Source: Anabaena sp. PCC 7108 (GTDB lineage Bacteria > Cyanobacteriota > Cyanobacteriia > Cyanobacteriales > Nostocaceae). Taken from it: 64,000 nucleotides of DNA. The notes beneath the pieces were generated by a model. The model was not told the DNA's origin and ran no database searches. It was given only the letters and a program-made list of their open reading frames with translations. The translations under genes were made by a program, and so were the position numbers. Positions 29,620 to 39,553 of the stretch are shown piece after piece. How positions within the stretch are numbered: the first letter of the stretch is position 1; each line of letters begins with the position of its first letter. The stretch covers positions 2,367,403 through 2,431,402 of the forward strand of contig NZ_KB235896.1 of assembly GCF_000332135.1 (NCBI RefSeq), in the 5' to 3' direction.

Positions 29620-30354
29620 TTAAAATTGCATAACTTGGATTTCATGAAGCTCGTTAATCACCACATCTGCGCCTTTAACATTACTTGAATTACCAATCCA
29701 AGTAATCCCAATACAACCAGCGGCTTTAGCATTACGTGCCATTTGCATATCACCAATGGAATCACCTACCATGAGTGTTTTACATGGGTCTACTCCCAAA
29801 AGTTGGCAAGCTTGCAAAAATAGTAATGGATCTGGTTTACTTGGGCCTTCATCAACTCCCATTTCTAGTTGAAGATAATTGCCTAACTGGTGATGAGCAA
29901 CAAATTCCCCCACATCTTGGCTTGTGGCTGCTGAGAGGATGCCAAGTTTTAGACCTGCTTCTGATAGAAACTTCAGCGCCTCTAAGCTACCTACAAACAA
30001 CGGTGAAGGAGTTTTATCAATGTATTGTTCAGCTTCGATTAAAGCTTGACGGGCGATTTTTAAAGAATCGAACCATCCTCGACCTGTTTCAGCTATATAT
30101 GCGGCGGCGGCAACTTCTGTTTCTCGGCGACTGGCTACTGCTAGTAAACCAGCGGGATCTAATGTATTGCTATTAATACCAAAAGCCATCAATAAAGGTT
30201 CCCCAATTCCGGGAATTTGTGCATCTATGATCCGTGCGCCTCTTTGTCCGAGCGATCGCAAATATGCTTGTGAGTCTTCTAAAGTACCATCTTTATCAAA
30301 TAAGATTGCTTGAATATCAGAAAACGTGATTTCTCTACATTTAATAGTTGCCAT
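29620..30354 (-). CDS. HAD-family phosphatase (phosphoglycolate phosphatase-like)
   Basis: The 244-residue protein carries HAD motif I FDKDGTL with Asp20 and Asp22, motif II near LGILSAATS, Lys in SKPDPLLF and motif IV GDSIGDMQMA. An alpha-helical cap lies between residues 30 and 110. Small-molecule phosphatase activity is expected; the exact substrate is not evident. It follows rpsA on the same strand after a strong terminator and so is separately transcribed. Confidence 0.8.
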   Translation of the reverse strand: MATIKCREITFSDIQAILFDKDGTLEDSQAYLRSLGQRGARIIDAQIPGIGEPLLMAFGINSNTLDPAGLLAVASRRETEVAAAAYIAETGRGWFDSLKIARQALIEAEQYIDKTPSPLFVGSLEALKFLSEAGLKLGILSAATSQDVGEFVAHHQLGNYLQLEMGVDEGPSKPDPLLFLQACQLLGVDPCKTLMVGDSIGDMQMARNAKAAGCIGITWIGNSSNVKGADVVINELHEIQVMQF

Positions 30355-30522
30355 GTTATAACAGGAAATAGGGAACAGCTTTAACAGTCCTTTTGTCTTT
30401 GAGTTTTATAGCAGGTGACAGAGGATAGATGACAGTATGAAAAGTCTTTTGCTATCTAGGTTTTATAATCAGTTGGTGTCCTAACCACCTTGGCAGTTGC
30501 TATAAATGGTTTCAGCATAAAA

Positions 30523-30543
30523 AAAGAGGGAAAATCCCTCTTT
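30523..30543 (-). terminator. Rho-independent terminator of rpsA
   Basis: AAAGAGGGA (30523-30531) and TCCCTCTTT (30535-30543) form a 9-bp stem with a 3-nt loop; on the minus strand it runs into TTTTTATG. It lies 50 bp after the rpsA stop. Confidence 0.85.
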
Positions 30544-30593
30544 GTTAAATGCTTTGATGCTTTAAGTTGCAAGTAATTACAACTGAAAATGCA

Positions 30594-31730
30594 TTACTCT
30601 TCAATAGCTGCTGGGATCTCTTCATCAGCTTCAGTGGCTGGTGGAATTTCTGCTATGACTTCAACGGCTTCCACTGCTTCCACTGCTTCCACTGTTTCTA
30701 CGACTTCAACTGCTTCAACTGCTTCCACTGTTTCTACAGCTTCTACAGCTTCTACAGCTTCTACAGCTTCTACAGCTTCTACAGCTTCCACAGCTTCTAC
30801 TGTTTCTACAGGTGTAGCCGTGATACCCTGTTGTTTCGCTAACATCTGTTCCCTATACTTAGCTGCCATTTCTTCGGCCTTATCATAGACCAAATCACGG
30901 TTTTTAATCATGTCACCAGGTTCAGGTTCTAACTGTTTGGTAGACAGGGAAATCCTTCCTCTTTCTGCATCTAAGTCAATGATCATCACTTTCACTTCAT
31001 CATTGACATTAAAAACGCTGTGAGGTGTGTCAATATGCTCGTGGGAAATTTCCGAAATGTGGAGTAGTCCACTAACACCACCAATGTCGATGAATGCACC
31101 GTAGGGCTTAATACCGCGAACAGTACCAATTACTACTTCACCAACTTCCAAGCGGTTCATCTTGCGCTCAACTAGCGCTCGACGATGAGAAAGAACTAAG
31201 CGATTACGTTCTTCGTCTACTTCTAGGAATTTCAATGGTAGTTCTTCCCCTACCAATTCTTCTTTAGGTTTGCGGGTACTAATATGGGAACCGGGGATAA
31301 AGCCGCGTAGTCCCTCAATTCGTACTAATGCACCCCCACGATTAGTAGCAAATACACCAGAACGGACAGTAGCATCTTCTGCCTGTAATTGGCGTACTCT
31401 TTCCCATGCCCTCATGTATTCAATACGACGAATGGAAAGGGTTAACTGACCATCTTCGTTTTCATCAGTGAGGATGAAAAATTCCCGTGTTTCATTTGAT
31501 TGTAAGACTTCTTCCGGGCTATCCACCCGGTTAATAGACATTTCCTGTATAGGTATGTATGCTGCTGTTTTAGCACCGATGTCAATCAGAGCGCCGCGCG
31601 GCTCTATACTGAAAACTGTACCTGGCACAACATCACCAGGGCTAAAGTGATAATCGTACTTATCGAGTAGAGCAGCGAAATCTTCGTGAGTAAATCCAAT
31701 TTCTGTAGCGGTTAAGTTCTGATTGACCAT
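30594..31730 (-). CDS. rpsA: 30S ribosomal protein S1
   Basis: The start is set at ATG 31730 (MVNQNLTATEIGFTHEDF, the usual cyanobacterial S1 N-terminus, with AGGA upstream); the frame is open 15 codons further. Three S1 RNA-binding domains follow (about residues 25-100, 115-180 and 195-265), as expected for the short cyanobacterial S1, ending with RISLSTKQLEPEPGDM. The last ~70 residues are a low-complexity acidic tail of VEA repeats. It binds mRNA for translation initiation. It lies downstream of psbB-psbT. Confidence 0.94.
   Translation of the reverse strand: MVNQNLTATEIGFTHEDFAALLDKYDYHFSPGDVVPGTVFSIEPRGALIDIGAKTAAYIPIQEMSINRVDSPEEVLQSNETREFFILTDENEDGQLTLSIRRIEYMRAWERVRQLQAEDATVRSGVFATNRGGALVRIEGLRGFIPGSHISTRKPKEELVGEELPLKFLEVDEERNRLVLSHRRALVERKMNRLEVGEVVIGTVRGIKPYGAFIDIGGVSGLLHISEISHEHIDTPHSVFNVNDEVKVMIIDLDAERGRISLSTKQLEPEPGDMIKNRDLVYDKAEEMAAKYREQMLAKQQGITATPVETVEAVEAVEAVEAVEAVEAVEAVETVEAVEAVEVVETVEAVEAVEAVEVIAEIPPATEADEEIPAAIEE
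30659..30810 (-). repeat. 9-nt tandem repeat encoding VEA in rpsA
   Basis: On the coding strand GCTGTAGAA (Ala-Val-Glu) units and variants (GCAGTGGAA, GTTGAAGT-type) are repeated; seven of them at 30733-30795 are nearly identical. Units are multiples of three, so copy-number change keeps the frame. Confidence 0.88.
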
Positions 31731-32130
31731 GCTGATTTGTTCCTGGTTCTGTTCTCCGTCAAGTTTTTGCCACAATTAACAATGTGTATTCGACTGTCTG
31801 CTGCTAATCAAGAAAAGCAGTTTCTTGCTTTACGGGGAGTCTAATGACTTTACCCACCACAAGCATCCATTGTCTGTCCCACAACGGGTAAGGGCTTTTT
31901 TTAAAGAAGTTTACACTTACACCTTTGTTTATCCTAGCGCAGAAGAGCTAGGTTCACACATATGAACTTCCAGATAGGATATTATATCACATATCAAAAA
32001 GTTTTTCAGTAGTTGGCGGTGGTAGCCTCATCAGTTTAGCAAAAGACACTCGCAAAATTATCCGTTGCTACCTAAACAGGCGGCAACGGATAGAATCTTT
32101 AGATTGCTTTACAAATCTGGTAATAGAAAT
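31731..32130. other. Leader region between psbT and rpsA
   Basis: No gene seen; an nrdR gene, found here in some cyanobacteria, would not fit. The region contains CCTAGC/GCTAGG (31933-31938 and 31947-31952) and TTCA/TGAA stem-loops and a TTACCC/GGGTAA long-range pairing around 31853-31890, possibly structure in the rpsA leader. Confidence 0.35.
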
Positions 32131-32235
32131 CTACTTATCTTTTCTCTCAAAGCGGGGGGGTTCGCGGAATGCGATCGCAAAAAAGAGAACGCCTATTGCC
32201 AAAGTCAAAATCAAGATGTATGCAACACTTTCCAT
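32131..32235 (-). CDS. psbT: PsbT: photosystem II reaction centre protein T
   Basis: The minus strand encodes a 34-residue peptide starting MESVAYILILTLAIGVLFFA and ending FREPPRFERKDK. This is the single-helix PSII subunit PsbT, which sits at the monomer-monomer interface of the PSII dimer. It lies 102 bp downstream of psbB in the same direction, the normal arrangement. A GCGATCGC octamer falls within its codons. Confidence 0.96.
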   Translation of the reverse strand: MESVAYILILTLAIGVLFFAIAFREPPRFERKDK

Positions 32236-32337
32236 ATTACGAGTTCCTGTTTATCCAGCCAGTAATATTAGTGTACCAAGGACTGGGATTAGGTGCTGGG
32301 TGATATCCCAAAATTCCCAATTCCCAGTCCCCAAAAA

Positions 32338-33867
32338 TTAGAGGGCTTCTTTCCGGCGGGTTGATTTATCACCCACTTTCTGGAATAGACCCCATTCTAC
32401 TTGCTCTTCTAGATCTGCTTCCACACCAGCAAACACATCTCGGTAGATTGTCCGAGAACCGTGCCACAGATGTCCAAAGAAGAACAACAGAGCAAATACG
32501 GCGTGACCAAATGTAAACCAACCTCTAGGAGATGTACGGAATACACCATCAGAGTTTAAGGTTTCCCGGTCAAATTCAAATATTTCGCCACCTTGAGCCT
32601 TACGGGCATACTTCTTCACATCAGCAGGATCTGTAAAGGTTTGACCATTCAGATTGCCACCGTAGAAGCTAACAGTAACGCCTGTTTGCTCAAAGCTGTA
32701 CTTAGATTCTGCCCGACGGAAGGGGATATCAGCGCGGATAACACCATCAGCATCAGTCAGAATTACTGGGAAGGTTTCAAAGAAGTTAGGTAGACGACGT
32801 ACTGTCAGTTCCCGACCTTCAGAATCTTTGAATACCGCGTGACCTTGCCAAGATTGGGCAATGCCATCACCCTTAACCATTGGTCCTGTGCGGAACAGAC
32901 CACCTTTGGCGGGGCTATTGCCTACGTAATCGTAGAAGGCCAGTTTTTCTGGGATTTGTGACCAAGCTTCTGTAAGGCTTGCACCTTGTGCAACACTAGT
33001 TTGCACACGGCGTTCAATTTCCTGATGGAAGTAGCCTTGATCCCATTGGTAACGGGTGGGTCCAAACAGTTCAATAGGGGTGGTAGCGTTACCGTACCAC
33101 ATAGTACCAGCAACTACGAAAGCGGCGAAGAAAACCGCTGCGATACTGCTGGAAAGTACTGTTTCAATATTCCCCATCCGTAGGGCTTTGTAGAGCCTTT
33201 CAGGGGGTCTAACTGTGAGGTGGAATAAACCCGCAATAATGCCAACAACACCCGCTGCTATGTGGTGAGCCACAACGCCACCGGGGTTATAGGGGTTAAA
33301 CCCGGCTGGTCCCCATTCTGGTGCTACTGCTTGGATGCTACCGGTGACACCAAAGGCATCAGAAACCCACATACCGGGGCCAAATAATCCAGTGAGGTGG
33401 AATGCACCGAAACCAAAACAAAGTAAACCAGATAAGAACAGGTGAATGCCAAACATTTTTGGCAAGTCTAGTGCAGGTTCGCCGGTGCGGGGATCTCTAA
33501 AGAGTTCCAAATCCCAGTAAACCCAGTGCCAAACGGCTGCCAGGAATAACAGACCGGAAAGAACGATGTGAGCCGCAGCAACGCCTTCAAATGACCAAAA
33601 ACCAGGGTCAGTTGCTTGAGCGCCAGTAACGCTCCAACCACCCCAAGATTGGGTAACACCTAACCGTGACATGAAGGGAAGAACGAACATCCCTTGCCGC
33701 CACATGGGGTTAAGAACTGGATCACTTGAATCGTAAGTGGCCAGTTCGTACAGTGCCATTGAACCTGCCCAGCCAGCAACTAGGGCTGTGTGCATTAAGT
33801 GTACAGAAATCAGCCGACCTGGATCGTTCAGGACAACTGTATGTACTCGATACCAGGGTAGTCCCAT
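32338..33867 (-). CDS. psbB: PsbB: photosystem II CP47 chlorophyll-binding protein
   Basis: A 509-residue protein beginning [19 protein letters not shown], the standard CP47 start. Six membrane helices with conserved chlorophyll-ligating His ([68 protein letters not shown]) flank the large lumenal loop. CP47 is a core antenna next to D2. Length is typical and no lesion is visible. It is followed by psbT. Confidence 0.97.
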   Translation of the reverse strand: MGLPWYRVHTVVLNDPGRLISVHLMHTALVAGWAGSMALYELATYDSSDPVLNPMWRQGMFVLPFMSRLGVTQSWGGWSVTGAQATDPGFWSFEGVAAAHIVLSGLLFLAAVWHWVYWDLELFRDPRTGEPALDLPKMFGIHLFLSGLLCFGFGAFHLTGLFGPGMWVSDAFGVTGSIQAVAPEWGPAGFNPYNPGGVVAHHIAAGVVGIIAGLFHLTVRPPERLYKALRMGNIETVLSSSIAAVFFAAFVVAGTMWYGNATTPIELFGPTRYQWDQGYFHQEIERRVQTSVAQGASLTEAWSQIPEKLAFYDYVGNSPAKGGLFRTGPMVKGDGIAQSWQGHAVFKDSEGRELTVRRLPNFFETFPVILTDADGVIRADIPFRRAESKYSFEQTGVTVSFYGGNLNGQTFTDPADVKKYARKAQGGEIFEFDRETLNSDGVFRTSPRGWFTFGHAVFALLFFFGHLWHGSRTIYRDVFAGVEADLEEQVEWGLFQKVGDKSTRRKEAL

Positions 33868-34506
33868 TGACTACAATCCTCCTAGATGAGTTAGTTTTGT
33901 TTACTAAGCAATTTTCTGACTGAGGTTATCAGGAACGAGAATCGCGCCACAGATAACTTTCTAAGTTTTTTTATTGCCAGTGTTGATTTTGGCAATGCCG
34001 ATTCACTATCACAGTTCACTTTTTTTGTCAAGAAGTTGCTGTTTGAGTGGTTGGGCAATTGCTAATCAAAAATGAGAATGTTTTAAAAAGTGTAACTATT
34101 GATGGAACGCTTTGCAAGCGTGTCAATAGTTGTGATTACTTAGCTTGTGGCTTAAATATTGCTACTAATTCCACGGTTGCTACTGATTATAGCCTGATCT
34201 ATCTGGAAAAATGAAGTTTTTTTCATGCCACAATTCCACCATCAAACCAAATTGGGGCTTGACCAAGCGATCGCGAAGCGCAGCTGCTTTTAGCAGATAG
34301 CTTGTAGAAGAATTTCAGACTTATTTCAGACTTATTGCTGTTAAGTGTTTGAAGAGTGCTTTATATTGTCCGAAAATATTATGGTATCGTTAAAATGGTT
34401 GTGATTCTTTCAATACCTGAGTTAGTTATGTCTAATCAAGGGAAGTTTCGTTGCAAAAGACAGAAATTGTCCGTCTAATAACTAGTTAACCTCAAAAAGA
34501 ATTTTT
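33868..34506. other. Divergent intergenic region, psbB promoter side
   Basis: About 640 bp without a conserved gene. It must contain the psbB promoter (minus) and the promoter of the protease gene (plus). A GCGATCGCGAAGCGCAGC element at 34268-34285 resembles dispersed HIP1-containing repeats. Confidence 0.4.
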
Positions 34507-35340
34507 ATGCCACTAAGTACTGCTGAGATATTGATGCACACTACCGTGCGTTTAGAGTGTGAATTACAAGATGGCAACTCATGCACTGGAACAGGTTTCT
34601 TCTTTGCGTTTGCACTAGAAAATAATCAAAGTATCCCTATTATTGTTACAAATAAGCACGTAATTAATGGTAGTGTCGTGGGTTCATTTGTTCTTACAAA
34701 AAGTGACGAAAATAATGAGCCAATTTTAGGAGAAGTTGAAAAGATAGTATTAAGTAATTTTGAAAGCCTTTGGATTAAACATCCAGATAATGATGTTGAT
34801 TTAGCAGTATTTCCAATGGCTCCTTTGTTTCATGAAGCAGAAGCTAAGGGTGTAAAATTTTTCGCTCCACCTCTTGACGATTCACTAATACCTACTGATG
34901 AAACCCTAGCGGACTTATCTGGACTGGAAAATATAACTATGATTGGTTACCCAAATGGTATTTGGGATAAACACAATAATATGCCAATTATCAGGAAAGG
35001 TGTAACAGCAACAAGTCCTAAGTATAATTATAACGGTCTTCCAATTTTCGTGATAGATTGTGCCTGCTTCCCAGGCTCTAGCGGTAGTCCTGTTTTAATC
35101 TTTGATCAAGGTGCTTATATGAATGCTCGTGGAACTATGATTAGAAGCAGTGGTAGACTTATTCTATTGGGCGCTCTTTTTGCGGGTCCACAGCACGTAG
35201 CTCAGGGAGAAATTCAAACTATTAATATTCCACTAAGTCAAATACCAATAAGCTTATCAAAAATCCCGAATAACTTAGGATTCGTTGTTAAATCTCAAAA
35301 AATAAGAGATTTCAAACAACTATTAATGCAAAGATCCTAA
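34507..35340 (+). CDS. Trypsin-like serine peptidase
   Basis: The 277-residue protein has the chymotrypsin-fold triad: His51 in TNKHVI, Asp98 in DVDLAVF and Ser192 in GSSGSPV. No signal peptide is evident, so a cytoplasmic location is likely. Cytoplasmic trypsin-like domains of this kind often occur in regulatory or defence-related proteins in cyanobacteria, but here it stands alone. It lies upstream of a toxin-antitoxin-like and accessory region. Confidence 0.75.
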   Translation: MPLSTAEILMHTTVRLECELQDGNSCTGTGFFFAFALENNQSIPIIVTNKHVINGSVVGSFVLTKSDENNEPILGEVEKIVLSNFESLWIKHPDNDVDLAVFPMAPLFHEAEAKGVKFFAPPLDDSLIPTDETLADLSGLENITMIGYPNGIWDKHNNMPIIRKGVTATSPKYNYNGLPIFVIDCACFPGSSGSPVLIFDQGAYMNARGTMIRSSGRLILLGALFAGPQHVAQGEIQTINIPLSQIPISLSKIPNNLGFVVKSQKIRDFKQLLMQRS

Positions 35341-35563
35341 TACTTTACTGCACCGGAATATAGGATTATACATTTGTTCCTGACTCTAAAGTATATCGCC
35401 GACCTGTGCTGTGGGTTCGTCTGTTATGCTGCAATGCGATCGCCTCTCTTGTAGATAAGGTTGAGAAACGAACCCCAACATTCTTTCTTCCTTTTATTTT
35501 AATCCTGAAATTTATAGGCTAAAATTTAGCTAACTAATAAATAAATAGATAAAGGAATATGAA

Positions 35564-35815
35564 ATGGATGCCATGACGACTCAGCAAGCAAGTCATGACT
35601 TAGATGGTTTGATAGATCGGGTTATTGCAGACGTGGAACCAACAATTATTTGTAATAACAAAGGCAACAAGGCTATTTTGATTTCTCTAGACGAATTTTC
35701 ATCATGGCAAGAAACATTATATTTGCTGTCAAATCCTGTTAACGCCAAGCATCTTCTTACCTCAATTCAATCAGCAAAAGCAGGTGAGATTGTTGAGAGA
35801 GATTTAATTGAATAA
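35564..35815 (+). CDS. Phd/YefM-type antitoxin
   Basis: An 83-residue protein with the Phd/YefM N-terminal DNA-binding fold (MDAMTTQQASHDLDGLIDRV) and the ILISLDEFSSWQETLYLLSN segment. YefM antitoxins neutralise YoeB RNases usually encoded directly downstream. Here the next gene (58 bp on) is a Uma2 protein and no YoeB or RelE frame is visible. The antitoxin C-terminus, the toxin-binding part, appears complete. Confidence 0.8.
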   Translation: MDAMTTQQASHDLDGLIDRVIADVEPTIICNNKGNKAILISLDEFSSWQETLYLLSNPVNAKHLLTSIQSAKAGEIVERDLIE

Positions 35816-35873
35816 TAAGAGATCAAAAAACTAAGTGATAATTAAGGTAAGCTAACCCACGGGAGAAAAGGCA

Positions 35874-36443
35874 ATGACAGTAGCAATTGCTAAAAAGATG
35901 ACCTTTGAGGAATTTCTCAACTATGACGATGGTACGGATAGTTTATATGAATTGGAAAATGGAGAATTAATTCCCATGCCTTCAGAAAGTGATATAAATC
36001 AACGAATAGCAATGTTTTTGGTTGCCTATTTTTTAACTTATGGTATCCCATCTTCTCGATTGCGGATGAAGGCCGAGGTGGCTGTGAATAGCAGAAGAGT
36101 GGGTGTGCGTGTACCTGATCTGGTAGTATTTTCGGAAGAGTTAGCTGTTGCAATGGCAGGAGCTACTCGTTCACTGGTATATATGGATATGCCACCACCC
36201 TTACTGGTAGTTGAAGTGGTGAGTCCTAATCAGGCTAGTCGTGATTATCGTTACAAGAGATCCGAGTATGCGGCGCGGGGGATTGCCGAATATTGGATTG
36301 TTGATCCCATTGACAAAAAGGTGACAGTATTAGAATGGGTGGAGGGTTTTTATGAACAACAGGTATATGAAAATGATAGCTTGATTGTTTCGACCCTTTT
36401 TCCTGATCTCAAGTTGACTGCTGCTGAAGTTTTACAAGGATGA
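35874..36443 (+). CDS. Uma2-family (DUF820) putative endonuclease
   Basis: The 189-residue protein shows the Uma2 pattern: MTFEEFLNYDD start, LENGELIPMP, RVPDLVVF (Asp), LLVVEVVSP (Glu) and the closing IAEYWIVDP. The fold is PD-(D/E)xK nuclease-like. Cyanobacteria carry many copies of unknown role. It lies 58 bp after the antitoxin gene and might be cotranscribed with it. Confidence 0.85.
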   Translation: MTVAIAKKMTFEEFLNYDDGTDSLYELENGELIPMPSESDINQRIAMFLVAYFLTYGIPSSRLRMKAEVAVNSRRVGVRVPDLVVFSEELAVAMAGATRSLVYMDMPPPLLVVEVVSPNQASRDYRYKRSEYAARGIAEYWIVDPIDKKVTVLEWVEGFYEQQVYENDSLIVSTLFPDLKLTAAEVLQG

Positions 36444-36533
36444 GATGCTGTTCTTGTAAAGATAATCTGAGAAGATGTAATTAGCTAAACACATATATTA
36501 GAATAATCAATTCCTGATTTAAAAATATTAATC

Positions 36534-38189
36534 GTGATAACTTGGTTGTCCTTGTCTAAACTCCGGTGGGTTAGGGTTACAAGATTCCTATCTTTGTTCT
36601 GTTTATGTTTATTCTTGTCTGTTAGCTGCACCCCTCGCACGCAGACTACTACTCCAACAACTGGTACTGTCAATACTCCGGCTGGGGATGGACGGATTAC
36701 CATAGGTACGACATCGAAGCCCAGAACTCTTGATCCGGCTGATGCGTATGAATTGGCATCATTGGGTTTAGTATTTAATATGAGCGATCGCTTGTACACC
36801 TATGAACCAGGTAGCACAGAAATTAAGCCCCAACTGGCTACAGCATTACCTAAAGTTAGTACAGATGGTTTAACTTACACCATCCCCATCCGTCAGGGAG
36901 TGGTGTTTCATGATCAGACTCCTTTCAACGCTAAAGCAATGGAATTTAGTATCCAGCGTTTTATCGAAAATAAAGGTAAACCATCTTTCTTGCTTTCCGA
37001 TACAGTTGCTTCTGTGAAAGCCACAGGGGACTATGAATTAACAATTAAGCTTAAAAAGCCCTTTGCCGCGTTTCCCTCCCTATTAGCCTTTTCTGGGGTG
37101 TGTGCAGTTTCTCCCAAAGCTTATGAAATTGGGGCTGGGAAATTTAAGCCGAATACTTTTGTGGGGACTGGTGCTTACAAATTAGCGCAGTATGGTACTG
37201 ATTCCTTACGATTTGATGTATTTGAGCAATATTGGGGTGAAAAACCAGCCAATAAAGGTGTTAATGTCCAAATTCAGACTAGTCCAGTTAATTTGTTTAA
37301 TGCTTTCCGAACTGGTGCTGTAGATGTCGCTTACTTATCTTTGCAACCAGACCAAATTCGCAGTTTAGAGGAAGGTGCTAAAAAAGGAGATTGGCAAGCT
37401 ATTACCGCTCAAGGTAGTGTAGTTAGTTATATGGTGTTGAATCGCAATCAGAAACCTTTAGACAAACCAGAGGTTAGAAGTGCGATCGCATCATTCCTTG
37501 ATCGTCCATTATTAAATGAGCGAGTATTATTAGGTCAAGCTGATCCACTCTACAGCATGATTCCCACCACATTCAATGTTTCCCAACCATTATTTAAAGA
37601 TAAATATGGTGATGCTAACTTTGATCAAGCTAAAAAATCCTTAGTTGCGGCTGGTTTTTCTAAAGAAAATCCTGCTAAAGTTCAAGTTTGGTATCCTGCT
37701 AGTTCACCTACTCGTAGTTTAGCCGCACAGACACTAAAATCTCTGGCTGATACCAAAATGGATGGGATATTGCAATTAGAAGTTAAAACCGTAGAAGGTG
37801 CTACCTTTTATAAAGAAATTAGCAAAGGTTTATATCCCGCAGCTTTACTAGATTGGTATCCAGATTTTTTAGATCCAGATAATTACGTACAGCCATTTTT
37901 AGCTTGTGAAAAAGGTTCAGTTGCTAAAGGATGCGAAAATGGAGGCAGTCAAACCCAAGGTTCTTTTTACTATAACGAAGCTGTTAATAAACTAATTGAT
38001 CAGCAACGTAAAGAACAAAATCCAGAAACACGTAAGAAAATATTTGCTGACATTCAAACACAAGTATCTACTGATGTTCCTTACGTTCCTTTATGGCAAA
38101 ACAAAGATTATGTATTTGCTCAAAAAGGTGTCAATGATGTCAAAATTGATCCTACCCAAAACCTGATTTATAAAACAATTAAAAAGTAA
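36534..38189 (+). CDS. ABC transporter solute-binding lipoprotein, peptide/nickel family (SBP_bac_5)
   Basis: From GTG 36534 a signal peptide (FLSLFCLCLFLSVSC) ends in a lipobox, so the protein is a lipoprotein. The mature part has the family-5 marks: RTLDPADAYE, GLTYTIPIRQGVVFHDQTPFNAKAMEFS and the C-terminal YVPLWQNKDYVFA. It captures oligopeptides or similar solutes. The permease gene follows 216 bp downstream; the second permease gene is displaced to 42830-43942 on the other strand. No ATPase gene is present here. Confidence 0.87.
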   Translation: MITWLSLSKLRWVRVTRFLSLFCLCLFLSVSCTPRTQTTTPTTGTVNTPAGDGRITIGTTSKPRTLDPADAYELASLGLVFNMSDRLYTYEPGSTEIKPQLATALPKVSTDGLTYTIPIRQGVVFHDQTPFNAKAMEFSIQRFIENKGKPSFLLSDTVASVKATGDYELTIKLKKPFAAFPSLLAFSGVCAVSPKAYEIGAGKFKPNTFVGTGAYKLAQYGTDSLRFDVFEQYWGEKPANKGVNVQIQTSPVNLFNAFRTGAVDVAYLSLQPDQIRSLEEGAKKGDWQAITAQGSVVSYMVLNRNQKPLDKPEVRSAIASFLDRPLLNERVLLGQADPLYSMIPTTFNVSQPLFKDKYGDANFDQAKKSLVAAGFSKENPAKVQVWYPASSPTRSLAAQTLKSLADTKMDGILQLEVKTVEGATFYKEISKGLYPAALLDWYPDFLDPDNYVQPFLACEKGSVAKGCENGGSQTQGSFYYNEAVNKLIDQQRKEQNPETRKKIFADIQTQVSTDVPYVPLWQNKDYVFAQKGVNDVKIDPTQNLIYKTIKK

Positions 38190-38244
38190 TCACTAGGAGA
38201 CAGGTTTGATCTCGTTCCCAGACTCCGGCTGGGAATGCCATTTA

Positions 38245-38283
38245 GAGGCTCTGCCTCATGCTAATTTATGCAAGCAGAGCCTC
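38245..38283. repeat. Palindromic repeat between binding protein and permease genes
   Basis: GAGGCTCTGC (38245-38254) is perfectly complementary to GCAGAGCCTC (38274-38283). The surrounding CTCCGGCTGGGAATGCC and TTCTTGTCAGAGACAAGGAACGAG blocks are repeated in part, giving a MITE-like character. It may lower expression of the downstream permease. Confidence 0.65.
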
Positions 38284-38405
38284 AAGAATACATTCCTTGT
38301 CAGAGATAAAAAACGAGGTTAAATTTGTGACTATCTGCCTCAAGGCTGCATTTCTTGTCAGAGACAAGGAACGAGTTGAAGTTTGAATTTTGAATTAATA
38401 AAAAT

Positions 38406-39431
38406 ATGTCTCGTTCTAAAGCATTACAATATTACATCGTTTCTCGGTTGCTATTTGCACCACTGCAACTATTAACCATTATTACAATTGTCTTTCTTTT
38501 ATTAAGAGCAACCCCAGGAGATCCAGCAGATGCAATTTTGGGTGGACGTGCGCCAGAAAGTGCTAAAGAAGAATTAAGAAAACAACTTGGTTTAGATTTA
38601 CCTATTTGGTTACAATATCTCAATTATTTAGGCAATTTACTACGTTTTGATTTAGGAACTTCCTTAACCAGTCGAGGACAAAATGTTGGCGAAATCATTG
38701 GACAATATTTTCCCGCAACCGTAGAGTTAGCCATTTCTAGTATGGCTGTAGCCCTAATTGTCGGCGTTTTAGTGGGTACTATTTCCGCTTCTCGTCCCGG
38801 TACTTATTTTGATATTGGTGGGCGTTTGTTTGGTATCATTACCTATGCTTTACCAATGTTTTGGGCGGGAATGTTGTTACAGTTAATTTTCTCAGTTCAA
38901 CTAGGTTGGTTTCCTAATTCCAATCGTTTTCCCCCCAATCTTCCCGCACCTGCAACTATCACTGGTTTATATACAATTGATAGTTTATTAAGTGGTAATT
39001 TCAGCCAATTTTTCATATCTTTACATCATCTAGCTTTACCAAGTTTGACTTTAGGAATTTTACTGAGTGGAATTTTTGAGCGCATTGTGCGGGTGAATTT
39101 AAAGCAAACCTTAAAAGCAGATTATGTAGAAGCAGCTAGGGCGCGGGGAATTTCTGAAAATAAGATTTTAGTCTCTCATGCTTTAAAAAATGCCTTAATT
39201 CCTGTAATTACGGTATTAGGATTAACATTTGCTTCCCTATTAGGTGGAGCAATTTTAACAGAAGTGACGTTTTCCTGGCCGGGGTTAGCAAATAGATTAT
39301 ATCAAGCGATTTCTGACCGAGATTATCCCACAGTTCAGGGAGTGTTAGTATTTTTTGGATCAATTGTTGTGAGTGCAAGTATTTTAATAGACATTCTTAA
39401 TGCTTATGTAGATCCAAGAATTAGATATTAG
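38406..39431 (+). CDS. Peptide-type ABC transporter permease (DppB-like)
   Basis: The 341-residue membrane protein starts with a first helix (LTIITIVFLLLRATPGDPADAILGG) typical of DppB/OppB and has the cytoplasmic EAA loop EAARARGISENKILVSHALKNALIP. It forms the membrane channel with a DppC-type partner. That partner is encoded at 42830-43942 on the opposite strand, with a restriction-modification gene between. Confidence 0.88.
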   Translation: MSRSKALQYYIVSRLLFAPLQLLTIITIVFLLLRATPGDPADAILGGRAPESAKEELRKQLGLDLPIWLQYLNYLGNLLRFDLGTSLTSRGQNVGEIIGQYFPATVELAISSMAVALIVGVLVGTISASRPGTYFDIGGRLFGIITYALPMFWAGMLLQLIFSVQLGWFPNSNRFPPNLPAPATITGLYTIDSLLSGNFSQFFISLHHLALPSLTLGILLSGIFERIVRVNLKQTLKADYVEAARARGISENKILVSHALKNALIPVITVLGLTFASLLGGAILTEVTFSWPGLANRLYQAISDRDYPTVQGVLVFFGSIVVSASILIDILNAYVDPRIRY

Positions 39432-39440
39432 TTATTTTTG

Positions 39441-39531
39441 TCTGAATCAGGATTGAGAAGATTTAAGGATTAACAGGATGTTGTATTTATTAATCCTGAA
39501 AATCCTTTAATTCTGGGTATCCTGATTCAGA
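39441..39531. repeat. Long palindromic repeat, copy 1
   Basis: A ~91-bp imperfect palindrome starting TCTGAATCAGGAT and ending ATCCTGATTCAGA, with internal GGATTAACAGGAT / AATCCTGAAAATCC pairing. It is repeated almost unchanged 113 bp further. Confidence 0.8.
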
Positions 39532-39553
39532 TATTCTCATTATTATTTTCATT

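Noticed and set aside
30659-30810. Possible CRISPR-like array
   Set aside because: Units are 9 nt without spacers and lie within coding sequence.
30567-30888. Plus-strand Ser/Thr/Ala- or Phe/Tyr/Cys-rich frames over the end of rpsA
   Set aside because: They are reverse-strand readings of the VEA codon repeats; rpsA is clearly the real gene.
31731-32130. nrdR gene between psbT and rpsA
   Set aside because: No frame with the NrdR zinc ribbon and the gap is too short.
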